DNA from: Eubacterium sp.
GTDB taxonomy: Bacteria; Bacillota; Clostridia; Lachnospirales; Lachnospiraceae
NCBI GenBank assembly: GCA_017433295.1
Contig: JAFRHL010000030.1
Coordinates: forward strand, 1-48,931
Reading direction: 5' to 3'
Length of the DNA: 48,931 nt
In this document: piece after piece, positions 1 to 7,231 of the stretch
Layout of the letters: each line of letters begins with the position of its first letter
Position numbering within the stretch: position 1 is the stretch's first letter
Program-made: the position numbers and the translations under genes
The notes under the pieces: model-generated
Database searches by the model: none
Told to the model about the DNA's origin: nothing
Seen by the model: the letters and a program-made list of their open reading frames with translations, nothing else

Positions 1-541
1 CCACGTTGAGGCCCATGGCCTTGGCGAAGCAGTAGAGCTCCATAACAGCACCGGGCTCGTCTCCTGCGGAGCCTGTGTAGATCACGCCGTGGTCTTTTGC
101 GAACTTGTCAAGGTAAGGCCCGATCACCACGTCAGTCTCAACATTGAGCATTACCACATGCTTGCCGTTCTTCATGGCGTCTGTGGCAACCTTTGCGCCC
201 ACATCCGGAACACCTGTGCAGTCGATGGCACACTCAACGCCCTCTGCCTGGGAGATGAAATCAGCGCTCTCACATGCAACATATTTGCCGGCTGCGATGC
301 CTGCGTTTGCCTCTTCAAGAGTTTTCGCAACAACGATATCCTCATCGGCTACCCCTGCGTACTTGAAAGCCTGTACAGCGTTGTCAATGTTGATATCGGA
401 AACGATGGCAGGGGTCATACCCTTCATCAGCACCATCTGGGTAACCATGCCGCGTCCCATCTGGCCTGCGCCGACGATACCTGTCTTGATGATCTTGCCT
501 TCTTTTTCTCTCTGTTCCAGTTTCCAGTTCATGTTTAACAT
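1..541 (-). CDS. NAD(P)-dependent oxidoreductase, COG4091-type homoserine dehydrogenase-like (partial)
   Basis: This is the N-terminal 180 codons of a gene that runs off the left edge. The protein opens with a Rossmann nucleotide-binding motif (GIVGAGQMGRGM, about residues 20-31) and continues with conserved segments such as GSAGDEPGAVMELY near the cut. These match the predicted homoserine dehydrogenase-like family (COG4091) that often carries a C-terminal SAF domain and is found beside glucitol/sorbitol PTS genes. I chose the ATG at 541 because AGGAGG lies 8 bases upstream; the ATG at 547 would leave only 2 bases. It follows the PTS IIA gene on the same strand with an 85-base gap, so the two are probably cotranscribed. 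The substrate is not known; a polyol-derived metabolite is an inference from the neighbour. Confidence 0.75.
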   Translation of the reverse strand, partial: MLNMNWKLEQREKEGKIIKTGIVGAGQMGRGMVTQMVLMKGMTPAIVSDINIDNAVQAFKYAGVADEDIVVAKTLEEANAGIAAGKYVACESADFISQAEGVECAIDCTGVPDVGAKVATDAMKNGKHVVMLNVETDVVIGPYLDKFAKDHGVIYTGSAGDEPGAVMELYCFAKAMGLNV

Positions 542-626
542 TTTCATTTCCTCCTTGCAGTAATGATTCTATATGGATTATTAATGTGTTATCAATGTTG
601 GTTAATGATTATCAATACTTCCGGTA

Positions 627-998
627 TCAATAGATTTCGATCCGGTCTCCGACTTTGACGGAATCTTTTGTGATCATTTCGCCTTCCAGCATGATGCAGC
701 CCGGCCTGTATGCTTCTTCGCCTCCGCCAAAGGCCAGTGTGCAGTGCCCGAGTTCTCTTAAGGTCTCAGGGGCTTCATCACCCACTGCAGTGATGGTGTA
801 GACATTTGATCCGATCATCAGGATATCGCCTTTTTTCGGGGTGGCAAGCAGATCCGCCTTAGTATGCAGAATCGCAAGCTCAGCGAGTTCGGGAGGCGCG
901 TCTTCATTAAAAATGATGACAAAGTTTAAGGGCATTCCCTCTCCGAGAAATTCAAATGCCATTGGACCGAATCCGGTAATTTCTGAACGATATTTCAT
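627..998 (-). CDS. srlB: PTS glucitol/sorbitol-type IIA component
   Basis: This 123-residue protein matches the glucitol/sorbitol-specific EIIA family in length and sequence, including the conserved ETLRELGHCTLAFGG segment around residues 79-93. In this family a histidine in the N-terminal third accepts phosphate from HPr and passes it to EIIB; His45 in AILHTKADL is the likely residue. The protein acts in the cytoplasm in uptake and phosphorylation of a hexitol. The IIB and IIC subunits are not in the window and would have to lie beyond the dehydrogenase on the left or elsewhere. It is the first gene after a good promoter with an operator-like palindrome (1065-1112), so it may lead the operon. 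The true sugar cannot be told from IIA alone. Confidence 0.85.
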   Translation of the reverse strand: MKYRSEITGFGPMAFEFLGEGMPLNFVIIFNEDAPPELAELAILHTKADLLATPKKGDILMIGSNVYTITAVGDEAPETLRELGHCTLAFGGGEEAYRPGCIMLEGEMITKDSVKVGDRIEIY

Positions 999-1064
999 CC
1001 GTAGCTCCTTTCTGGCAGATAGTAAGTTGGCCGGTTTGCTTTATGTCCGTGTCTTGATGGATTA

Positions 1065-1093
1065 ACTATACAACTCTTTTTACGAAATATCAA
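1065..1093 (-). promoter_or_regulatory. Sigma-A promoter of the PTS IIA operon
   Basis: Read on the minus strand, TTGATA (1088-1093) and TATAGT (1065-1070) are separated by exactly 17 bases, about 70 bases upstream of the PTS IIA start. Confidence 0.7.
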
Positions 1094-1097
1094 GTGT

Positions 1098-1112
1098 TTT
1101 GTTCAGAACAAA
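1098..1112. promoter_or_regulatory. Operator-like palindrome TTTGTTC-A-GAACAAA
   Basis: A perfect 7-1-7 inverted repeat lies just upstream of the -35 box of the PTS IIA promoter. That position fits an activator site or an upstream operator for a sugar regulator. No regulator gene is nearby in the window, so the binding protein is unknown. Confidence 0.5.
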
Positions 1113-1270
1113 TGTATAAATAACTGCCGGACGTGGATTTATTGAGATGAAGGTATTTGTTTATTTATTAACACTAATGTATTTAGTCAAATGATTAAAT
1201 AAAAACGGGTTTTCGCATAAAATTACTCTCTTCCATAAATTCCGGGAAGGGAGTGACAGCAGGGCGTATA

Positions 1271-1307
1271 AAAGAAAAAGGCGAAGAGCCTTTAGGAGAT
1301 CCTCGCC
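1271..1307 (-). terminator. Rho-independent terminator of the diguanylate cyclase gene
   Basis: On the minus strand GGCGAGGA and TCTTCGCC pair with one mismatch and are followed by TTTTTCTTTT. The stop codon of the cyclase gene (1292-1294) lies in the loop, so gene end and terminator overlap. Confidence 0.65.
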
Positions 1308-2458
1308 CGCATTTTCTGGGATGCTTTGTCCTGATATAGTTTTTTATCTGCCCTTTGTATACACTTCTGAATCGTATCCTGACTGCGTTTGAGTTCATCA
1401 TAACCGACTCCTACGGACAGAATATAAGGAGTCTCGCTGGTCCTGCAGCTATCTTCAATCTGGCTTCGGATCTCTTTGATCAGAGAACCGAGCTCATCTT
1501 CTTTACCGGGGTGTACAATAAGTATAAATTCATCTCCTCCATACCTGCCCAGAAAGACAGGCATATTACGGCTGCTGATGACCTGCCTTAATGAATCAGC
1601 TATTATAACCAGGGCGTTGTCTCCCTCGGCATGACCATAGTTGTCATTAATGGACTTGAAATTATTGACATCGATCATAATGACATAAGTCAGGTAGTCA
1701 TCTCTGAAAAGGTTGGCCTTTTGAGAAATATACCTTATCAGCTGCCCCCTGTTATTAAGCTTGGTCAGCGGATCAATAGATATCTGCCGCTCCATGGACT
1801 GGATGTAGAAGATCAGCATAAGAATGGTACAGCTGAAGCAGAAGATGGGGGTGCTGGGAAGCAGCCGCAACTGGACCATTCCCCCGGCAATAACCATAAG
1901 TGGAAATAGACCTATATAAAGATGCCTTCTCTTTTCTATGGGATTCTCCACGTTCCGCGCCCTTGTCACTGTGTACAGGATCATTGCCACAATATAGATA
2001 TATGGTACAGCAACCAGGAAAACATTATAAGCATCCTGAACTTCAAGAGCGTCATTGATAAGCACATGGGGAGTAAATATATAGACTGCAATCAGAATTG
2101 TGGTGCTTACCAGGAATGGAAATATAACGGCAAACCGATTGATGGGCCTGTTTCTGTGAGATACCTGCTCGACAGCCATAACATAATCTAACCAGGTATA
2201 TGTTACTGCGGACATAATGACGTAATTGAGACCATTGCTCAGGGTCACCGTGATAATATTCCGGGGAATCATGCCGGCTATGATGGCTGACCAGATGGAG
2301 TCGGAAACAAAATACAGCATCAACGCTACCAGGGCGTAATCATATTTAAGCTGTTTTTCCTGTCTATCTACGCTGAAAAGATCATGAGCAAGCAATATGG
2401 CGAAAATGATCAGGCATACGATGTTAGATTCCGTGTAATAAATAAAGTACTCATTCAA
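1292..2458 (-). CDS. Membrane-anchored diguanylate cyclase (GGDEF)
   Basis: The protein has 388 residues. The first 220 are hydrophobic with about six or seven predicted membrane helices and match no sensor family I recognise. The C-terminal part (about 225-385) is a GGDEF domain with the metal/substrate segment VIMIDVNNFKSINDNYGH and an intact RYGGDEF active site, so it should make c-di-GMP from two GTP. No RxxD motif sits at the usual place before GGDEF, so product inhibition through that site is unlikely. Translation probably starts at a TTG (2458): AAGGAG lies about 10 bases upstream and the nearby ATG (2454) is out of frame. It has its own strong promoter and terminator and is monocistronic. 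Confidence 0.88.
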   Translation of the reverse strand: MNEYFIYYTESNIVCLIIFAILLAHDLFSVDRQEKQLKYDYALVALMLYFVSDSIWSAIIAGMIPRNIITVTLSNGLNYVIMSAVTYTWLDYVMAVEQVSHRNRPINRFAVIFPFLVSTTILIAVYIFTPHVLINDALEVQDAYNVFLVAVPYIYIVAMILYTVTRARNVENPIEKRRHLYIGLFPLMVIAGGMVQLRLLPSTPIFCFSCTILMLIFYIQSMERQISIDPLTKLNNRGQLIRYISQKANLFRDDYLTYVIMIDVNNFKSINDNYGHAEGDNALVIIADSLRQVISSRNMPVFLGRYGGDEFILIVHPGKEDELGSLIKEIRSQIEDSCRTSETPYILSVGVGYDELKRSQDTIQKCIQRADKKLYQDKASQKMRARIS

Positions 2459-2517
2459 TAATACTTCACTCCTTTATCATATCAGTCCATATATTCTTTT
2501 GTAGATATTCGTGTCAC

Positions 2518-2546
2518 ATTATATCACATTTTTTTTCATATGTCAG
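2518..2546 (-). promoter_or_regulatory. Sigma-A promoter of the diguanylate cyclase gene
   Basis: Read on the minus strand, CTGACA (2541-2546), a 17-base spacer and a perfect TATAAT (2518-2523) preceded by an extended TGA. The start codon lies about 55 bases downstream. The rest of the AT-rich stretch 2547-2733 holds no feature I can name. Confidence 0.7.
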
Positions 2547-2733
2547 CTTTTTTGATTTCATTTATATGTTTTTAAGATATCATTTATATGGAAATATATC
2601 AGATTAGAAAATAAATATTTACAAAATCACATTCAGGGTGATACTCTTGCTATATATGTTACAAGGGTCAAAGGGTTATAAAACGGGAGTCTGCCCATAT
2701 TTTGGCAGCACGTCATAAAAGGTAAGGTGAACG

Positions 2734-3351
2734 ATGAATCTCCGGATGTCAGAAGAGTTGAAGAGAAGAAAAAGTAAGCAGCGAAGGGCAGCCATCAGTG
2801 CCCGCAGAGCGCTGACATCAGGGCAGCGGGAAGAGAAGAGCAGAAGGATCTGTGATTTTCTTAAAGTCTTGCCGGAAATCAGGGAGGCAGAAACCATATT
2901 TTCATATCGGGCGACCTTTGACGAAGTAAATGTGGATGAATTTAACCAGTGGGCAGAGAAAGAAGGGAAAATCGTCGCATATCCCATATCTTATCCCCGG
3001 GGGATCATGAAAGCGGCAGTCCCCGAAGGGGATACTGCCTGGACAAGAGGAAGCTATGATATCCTGCAGCCGGTGGAAGAACGGTCTTTATTCATGCCGG
3101 CGGAATGCTTTGATGTGATTATCGTGCCCTGTCTTGCCTTTGACCGGGAGGGAGGGCGCCTGGGGCATGGCGGCGGGTATTATGATCGTTATCTTCCCCG
3201 CTGTAATAAAGAAATGTTTGCCGTTCTTGCGGCATTTGATGTACAGGAGATGGATCATATCGCTGCGGATGATACAGATGTCCGCCTCCGGTGCATGGTG
3301 ACAGAATCCGGGATACAGCTGCCCGGATCAGATGATATCCGGGGATATTGA
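2734..3351 (+). CDS. 5-formyltetrahydrofolate cyclo-ligase
   Basis: This 205-residue protein matches the 5-formyl-THF cyclo-ligase (MTHFS, YgfA) family, which converts 5-formyl-THF to 5,10-methenyl-THF using ATP in one-carbon metabolism. The N-terminal basic helix beginning RKSKQRRAAISARRAL and the C-terminal GRLGHGGGYYDRYLP loop (nucleotide/folate site, about residues 145-159) are both present, and length is normal. The start at ATG 2734 follows a weak AAGG-type ribosome binding site. The gene stands alone on the plus strand and converges on a regulator gene; its stop codon lies inside the first unit of a 35-bp tandem repeat. folC, another folate gene, lies 12 kb away in the same window. Confidence 0.92.
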   Translation: MNLRMSEELKRRKSKQRRAAISARRALTSGQREEKSRRICDFLKVLPEIREAETIFSYRATFDEVNVDEFNQWAEKEGKIVAYPISYPRGIMKAAVPEGDTAWTRGSYDILQPVEERSLFMPAECFDVIIVPCLAFDREGGRLGHGGGYYDRYLPRCNKEMFAVLAAFDVQEMDHIAADDTDVRLRCMVTESGIQLPGSDDIRGY

Positions 3352-3448
3352 TTCTGGAGGGACCAGCTGATACCTGCGGATACTGATTCTGGAGGGACCA
3401 GCTGATACCCGCGGTTACTGATCTTCCAGGGACCAGCTGATCTCATCC
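3344..3448. repeat. 35-bp tandem repeat spanning two convergent gene ends
   Basis: Units at 3344-3378 and 3379-3413 are nearly identical, and 3414-3448 is a diverged third copy. The shared core GGGACCAGCTGAT recurs exactly 35 bases apart. Unit 1 contains the stop codon of the cyclo-ligase gene; unit 3 encodes the last residues (ISWSLEDQ) of the convergent regulator. The spacer units look like duplicated copies of that 3' end. Confidence 0.85.
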
Positions 3449-4224
3449 AGCTCTGCATGGAGATATTCTGCCCAGCTATACTGGTTCATATAATCTCCCA
3501 GGTAGTGATAACGGGAGGCTTTCTTTTTTTCCAGCCAGTCAAAGAGGTCGCACTCGATCCGGTCCGGCGCAATGGCCAGACTGCCCCGCTGCTTTATGAT
3601 GATATCCGTAAGGTTCAGCTTTGTCAGAGTGTTATTCAGATCCTGACGGAGATTCCGCAGATAGGAGCCCTTTTTATTCGGGTCGCCTTCATCCTCCCAC
3701 AGGGAGGCGATGATCTCACCGTTGCTGGTCTGGGCTCCCCGGTTATTGACCAGGAGGGCCAGGACTTCCCTGGTTCTGGAATACTTAAAGGTCACAGGCC
3801 TCCCATCCACAAAGAACTCAAAATTACCAAAGGTCTGGGCAAAAGCCCGTTTGGGCAGGTTTTTACCTGTGGGATAGCGGAGCTGGGTCAGCTCCATATT
3901 GACATCTTCTTCAGAAAAAGAGTATAAAAGGCAGCCGCTTGCCCGAAGCCTTAAGGCTTCAAAGGCATCCGTTTTCCTGCCAGTGAGAAAGATGAGATTA
4001 ACTAAGGGGTAGAGGTCTTTAAGATACTGCCCCAGATCCAGACCATGGAGCTCCTTCAGGTCCATATCTAAAAACGCAATGTCGATACCCTGGGTCCTGG
4101 CCATGGCCAGGGCGGAAGGGCTGCTGTCAAAGCAGTGAAGGTCAGACTCCGGCGTTAGCTGCGAGAGGGTATGGGAGAGCTTATTCATCAGTATTTCATC
4201 GTTTGTCACAGATAGAATTGTCAT
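3415..4224 (-). CDS. Atypical response regulator: receiver plus winged-helix DNA-binding domain
   Basis: The 269-residue protein has a receiver-like N-terminus (about 1-115) with a likely phospho-acceptor in AFLDMDL, but the usual paired acidic residues are replaced by an Asn-Asp pair in VTNDEI. A linker leads to a winged-helix/Trans_reg_C-like domain (about 130-225, FGNFEFFVDGRPVTF...) of the kind seen in SARP/BTAD-related regulators, and a short helical tail. It probably binds DNA; targets are unknown. The ATG at 4224 was chosen because GGGAGG sits just upstream; an upstream extension of 20 codons has no such site. It follows the 162-residue hypothetical gene with a 16-base gap, so they form a two-gene operon with no histidine kinase. 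Confidence 0.75.
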   Translation of the reverse strand: MTILSVTNDEILMNKLSHTLSQLTPESDLHCFDSSPSALAMARTQGIDIAFLDMDLKELHGLDLGQYLKDLYPLVNLIFLTGRKTDAFEALRLRASGCLLYSFSEEDVNMELTQLRYPTGKNLPKRAFAQTFGNFEFFVDGRPVTFKYSRTREVLALLVNNRGAQTSNGEIIASLWEDEGDPNKKGSYLRNLRQDLNNTLTKLNLTDIIIKQRGSLAIAPDRIECDLFDWLEKKKASRYHYLGDYMNQYSWAEYLHAELDEISWSLEDQ

Positions 4225-4240
4225 AGCCGGCTGCCCTCCC

Positions 4241-4729
4241 CTATAAAGTGACCACATCGGTCTTCTGGTTTTTGCGCTCAGCATCCGTCATGTGCAGAGG
4301 ATCAGCCTCCCCCACCAGCAGCATTTCCCCTTTATTTAGGGCTGCTTCATGCAATGGGCCGGAAGAAAGATCTGCGATGACCAGGGCCGCAAAACGGTCA
4401 TAATTGTCATCATCGATCACCGGGAAATGGTGCTGCATCCTGTACCAGTGGCGGGGATCCAGTTCTGTCCGGCCGATATAGAGCCTGTCGGCTGTCGCCT
4501 CCACTTCATCGGGACCCGCCGGCTGTCCCGGTTCCATATCCATGTCATCACAAAAGAGCATGGCATAGGTCTTAAGGATCTGATCCCGGACCGTCTCCCT
4601 GCGGCACCCCTTTTTAAGTTTACCGGTTTCCATATCCATAATCTTATAGTAATAATCCTTTGCATCTTCACTGGCCTCAAAATGGAGTACAGCCTCATAA
4701 AATGCACGATCAATATAGGTATTTGCCAT
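4241..4729 (-). CDS. Hypothetical protein, first gene of an operon with an atypical regulator
   Basis: I do not recognise this 162-residue protein. It is acidic, has no signal peptide or membrane helix, and looks mainly helical in its first half. The start is firm: AAGGAGG lies 8 bases before ATG 4729, and a 17-spaced promoter is present upstream. It is followed after 16 bases by the receiver/winged-helix regulator and is transcribed divergently from a lipoprotein gene. It might be a partner or sensor of that regulator, but only gene order supports this. Confidence 0.75.
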   Translation of the reverse strand: MANTYIDRAFYEAVLHFEASEDAKDYYYKIMDMETGKLKKGCRRETVRDQILKTYAMLFCDDMDMEPGQPAGPDEVEATADRLYIGRTELDPRHWYRMQHHFPVIDDDNYDRFAALVIADLSSGPLHEAALNKGEMLLVGEADPLHMTDAERKNQKTDVVTL

Positions 4730-4762
4730 AATCAGACCTCCTTGCGGATCTTTTCTTCCTTA

Positions 4763-4791
4763 ATAATAACAAATGTTTGGATATCAGACAA
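4763..4791 (-). promoter_or_regulatory. Promoter of the hypothetical/regulator operon
   Basis: On the minus strand, TTGTCT (4786-4791), 17-base spacer, TATTAT (4763-4768), about 35 bases before the start codon of the hypothetical gene. Confidence 0.65.
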
Positions 4792-4830
4792 TACCAATGA
4801 ACTGTTATCCTCAGTCTCACACAGTTTCTA

Positions 4831-4858
4831 TTGACTCTGTATCATAAGATGATACAAT
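4831..4858 (+). promoter_or_regulatory. Lipoprotein promoter with embedded operator palindrome
   Basis: TTGACT (4831-4836), a 16-base spacer and TACAAT (4853-4858) form a sigma-A promoter. The spacer and -10 box are covered by a perfect 8-3-8 inverted repeat (TGTATCAT, AAG, ATGATACA; 4838-4856). A protein bound there would block RNA polymerase. The divergent receiver/winged-helix regulator is one candidate; nothing proves it. Confidence 0.65.
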
Positions 4859-4897
4859 ATAAAGAAAATGACTAATAATAAAAAGGAGGAAATTGTG

Positions 4898-5533
4898 ATG
4901 ATAAAAAAGATGATTGCGGGATTTTTAGCCATTACCATGATCATGGCGGCAGCCGGCTGTGCCGGATCAAAAGCTCCATCGGCTACGACACAGAAAGCTG
5001 CAGAGCAGGAAACTCAGGCAGAGGCCGGTCAAAGTCAGGCATCGGCAGAAGACTGGTATAAAGAAGTGCTTGCCGATGAAGCGACAAAGAAGCAGTATTC
5101 ATATTATAAACTTCTGGACATCAACCAGGATGGTACGGAGGAGCTGTTCCTGTCTACTACGGAGAAATATTTCATCGGGGCAGAGGACAAGGCCTGCCTG
5201 ATGGCTGATGAAAACGGAGAGGTAAAGACCCTGCAGGAGATCGGCGGCGCAGGCGGAGAGTACTGGATCTATAATCAGTCAGACGCCACCCTCAGTTACT
5301 ATTCCAGATTTTCCGGTGAGTCCCATATTGTGCTTTACAGGCTGGAAGAGGGTGGCCTGACAGAAATCAGCACAGCGGATTATTATTCACCGCATCATTA
5401 TACAGAAGAGGATAATGAGGAGGAGATCTATCTGCTTGATGGCAAAAAAGCGGACAAAAAGGAAGCGGAAAGCTATTGGGAGCAGTATGGCAATGAAGCC
5501 GGTGCCATCACCTATGAAGCAATCGGAGACTGA
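4898..5533 (+). CDS. Secreted lipoprotein with EF-hand-like segment, function unknown
   Basis: The 211-residue protein starts with a lipoprotein signal peptide; the lipobox AAAGC puts the lipidated cysteine at about residue 21, so it should be anchored outside the membrane. A Thr/Gln/Ala-rich linker follows. The segment LDINQDGTEELFL resembles the calcium-binding-loop-like motif common in surface proteins of Clostridia. No enzyme domain is recognised. The start at ATG 4898 was chosen because AAAGGAGG lies just upstream, whereas an ATG at 4868 has no ribosome binding site. It is expressed from a promoter covered by a palindrome and may share a transcript with the GAF-GGDEF gene 76 bases downstream. 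Confidence 0.8.
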   Translation: MIKKMIAGFLAITMIMAAAGCAGSKAPSATTQKAAEQETQAEAGQSQASAEDWYKEVLADEATKKQYSYYKLLDINQDGTEELFLSTTEKYFIGAEDKACLMADENGEVKTLQEIGGAGGEYWIYNQSDATLSYYSRFSGESHIVLYRLEEGGLTEISTADYYSPHHYTEEDNEEEIYLLDGKKADKKEAESYWEQYGNEAGAITYEAIGD

Positions 5534-5549
5534 AGCACAAACCTGTCCG

Positions 5550-5569
5550 GGTCCGGCCGAGGCCGGACC
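5550..5569. other. GC-rich intercistronic hairpin
   Basis: GGTCCGGCC and GGCCGGACC form a perfect inverted repeat between the lipoprotein and GAF-GGDEF genes. No T-run follows, so it is more likely an RNA-stabilising or weak termination structure than a full terminator. Confidence 0.45.
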
Positions 5570-5609
5570 TTAAATCAGAAGACAACAGTCATAAGAGGAG
5601 GATACTCGT

Positions 5610-7028
5610 ATGGACTGGAAAAACTTCGTGAATCATTTTAATCCCATGACATGTATCCTGTCTGTGGAGAAAAAACCGGATGGCGGCTGCGGGACCATCC
5701 GTATTGTAACCGGGAATGACGGGTATCTGGATTCTCTGGCCCTTGCCGCCGGAGGTCTTGATCTGGACAGCAATGAAAAAACGGAATTTGTTCCCAACAG
5801 CGAATACACACGATACATTCCGAAGGATCTGAATTTTGAGGATGTCTGTTACCGGTGCGCAGTCTTAAAAGAGCCTATTCACAACAGTGTGCGCATGAGC
5901 CGGTATTCCTTCGACATGAACGTTTTTCTCCTGCCTCTGGAATGCGATGATGAGAATGTGGCCTACTGCAGCTTCACACAGGTCCTGCTTCTGAAGTCAG
6001 ATGATAATCTTCTGTCCATGAATATTTCAAAGGAAACAGCGACAGATGTCATCAGTACATGTATCAAACTGCAGGGAGACAGACCATTTCATGATATCAT
6101 GCAGGAGGTGATCGAAGACATCCGGAGTATTTGCGCAGCGGATTTCTGCTGCATTCTCCTGATGGATGAGACCCGGCGTTCCTGTTCCATTCTGGGTCAG
6201 GCAAAGGCACCGGATTCCCCCCATGAATGGATGGAAAACTATATGGATGAAGACTTTTATGATCTGGCGGAAACCTGGCAGGATACCCTCAGCGGCAGCT
6301 TCTGCCTGGTCATTCGTGATGAGGAGGACATGGAGTATGTCCGGGAACGAAATCCCGTCTGGTACCAGTCGCTGACCAGTGCAGGTGTGGAGCATCTGAT
6401 CATCTTTCCCCTCATCTCCCAGGGACATTTGATCGGATACATCTGGGTGACGAATTTTGATACCGAGGATACCCTCCGCATCAAGGACACCCTGGAGTTA
6501 ACCACTTATTTTATCGCATCGGAGATTGCCAGCCACCGCTTTATCGACCAGCTCCAGGCCTTAAGCAGGATCGATATGCTGACCGGGGTCATGAACCGGA
6601 ACGCAATGAACAACCGGGTATCGGAGCTCAGTGAGGCAGGGGAGGAAGAACTTTGTCATATGGGAATGGTATTTGCGGACATGAATGGCCTCAAATATGT
6701 CAATGACAATCAGGGACATATGGCAGGTGACATGCTCCTTAAGAATGCAGCCATGATCCTTCAGAGTACCTTTGCCGGAGATGAGATCTACCGGGTGGGC
6801 GGCGATGAATTTCTGGTGATGCTCCATAAAACAGACATGGAAGATATGCAAAAGAAAATTGGGGATGTTAAGAGAAAGTCTGAGATGTTTGAAAATGTCA
6901 GCTTTTCAGCCGGCTGCTGCACTCTGGATGGCTGCCGTGACATCCGCCGGGCACTGTCCGAAGCCGACGCAAGAATGTATAAGGATAAAAAGGATTATTA
7001 CAGCAGGGGGAAAGGGATAAAAAGATAG
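5610..7028 (+). CDS. Cytoplasmic GAF-GGDEF diguanylate cyclase
   Basis: This 472-residue protein has no signal peptide or membrane helix. Residues 1 to about 140 are an N-terminal region I cannot assign. A GAF-like domain follows (about 150-300; FHDIMQEVIEDIRSICAADF and HLIIFPLISQGHLIGYIWV are typical). The GGDEF domain (about 318-465) keeps the ADMNGLKYVNDNQGH segment and RVGGDEF, so it should be an active cyclase. No RxxD inhibitory site precedes GGDEF. GAF domains bind small ligands or sense redox state; the ligand here is unknown. AAGAGGAGG precedes the ATG. It lies 76 bases after the lipoprotein gene and is followed by a terminator hairpin. Confidence 0.87.
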   Translation: MDWKNFVNHFNPMTCILSVEKKPDGGCGTIRIVTGNDGYLDSLALAAGGLDLDSNEKTEFVPNSEYTRYIPKDLNFEDVCYRCAVLKEPIHNSVRMSRYSFDMNVFLLPLECDDENVAYCSFTQVLLLKSDDNLLSMNISKETATDVISTCIKLQGDRPFHDIMQEVIEDIRSICAADFCCILLMDETRRSCSILGQAKAPDSPHEWMENYMDEDFYDLAETWQDTLSGSFCLVIRDEEDMEYVRERNPVWYQSLTSAGVEHLIIFPLISQGHLIGYIWVTNFDTEDTLRIKDTLELTTYFIASEIASHRFIDQLQALSRIDMLTGVMNRNAMNNRVSELSEAGEEELCHMGMVFADMNGLKYVNDNQGHMAGDMLLKNAAMILQSTFAGDEIYRVGGDEFLVMLHKTDMEDMQKKIGDVKRKSEMFENVSFSAGCCTLDGCRDIRRALSEADARMYKDKKDYYSRGKGIKR

Positions 7029-7036
7029 CTTTTCCC

Positions 7037-7092
7037 AAACCGTCAGGATTCATTTTCATGTAAGTTATACATGGGATTCTGACGGTTTCTTG
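7037..7092 (+). terminator. Terminator of the GAF-GGDEF gene
   Basis: AAACCGTCAG (7037-7046) pairs with TGACGGTTT (from about 7079), with an inner CATG/CATG stem, followed by TTTCTTG. The arms contain one mismatch. Confidence 0.6.
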
Positions 7093-7150
7093 ATTAGAGG
7101 GGTTCTGCAGGCAATGGGTCGAACCACCCCCAATGCTGAATGACTTGTTG

Positions 7151-7190
7151 AAAAAAAACAGGATTCCATGTTTTATTACATGGAATCCTG
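7151..7190 (-). terminator. Terminator of the ferredoxin operon
   Basis: A perfect 12-bp stem (CAGGATTCCATG, 8-base loop, CATGGAATCCTG; 7159-7190) is followed on the minus strand by eight T residues. It ends the operon that begins with the PAS hybrid kinase. Confidence 0.8.
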
Positions 7191-7231
7191 ACAGTTGGGG
7201 ATTTTGATGTGACAGTCCTGATTACGGTATA

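Noticed and set aside
3344-3448. CRISPR-like array
   Set aside because: The units are directly adjacent without spacers and contain gene ends, so it is a simple tandem duplication.
5550-5569. Rho-independent terminator after the lipoprotein gene
   Set aside because: The stem is good but no T-run follows, so I list it only as a hairpin.
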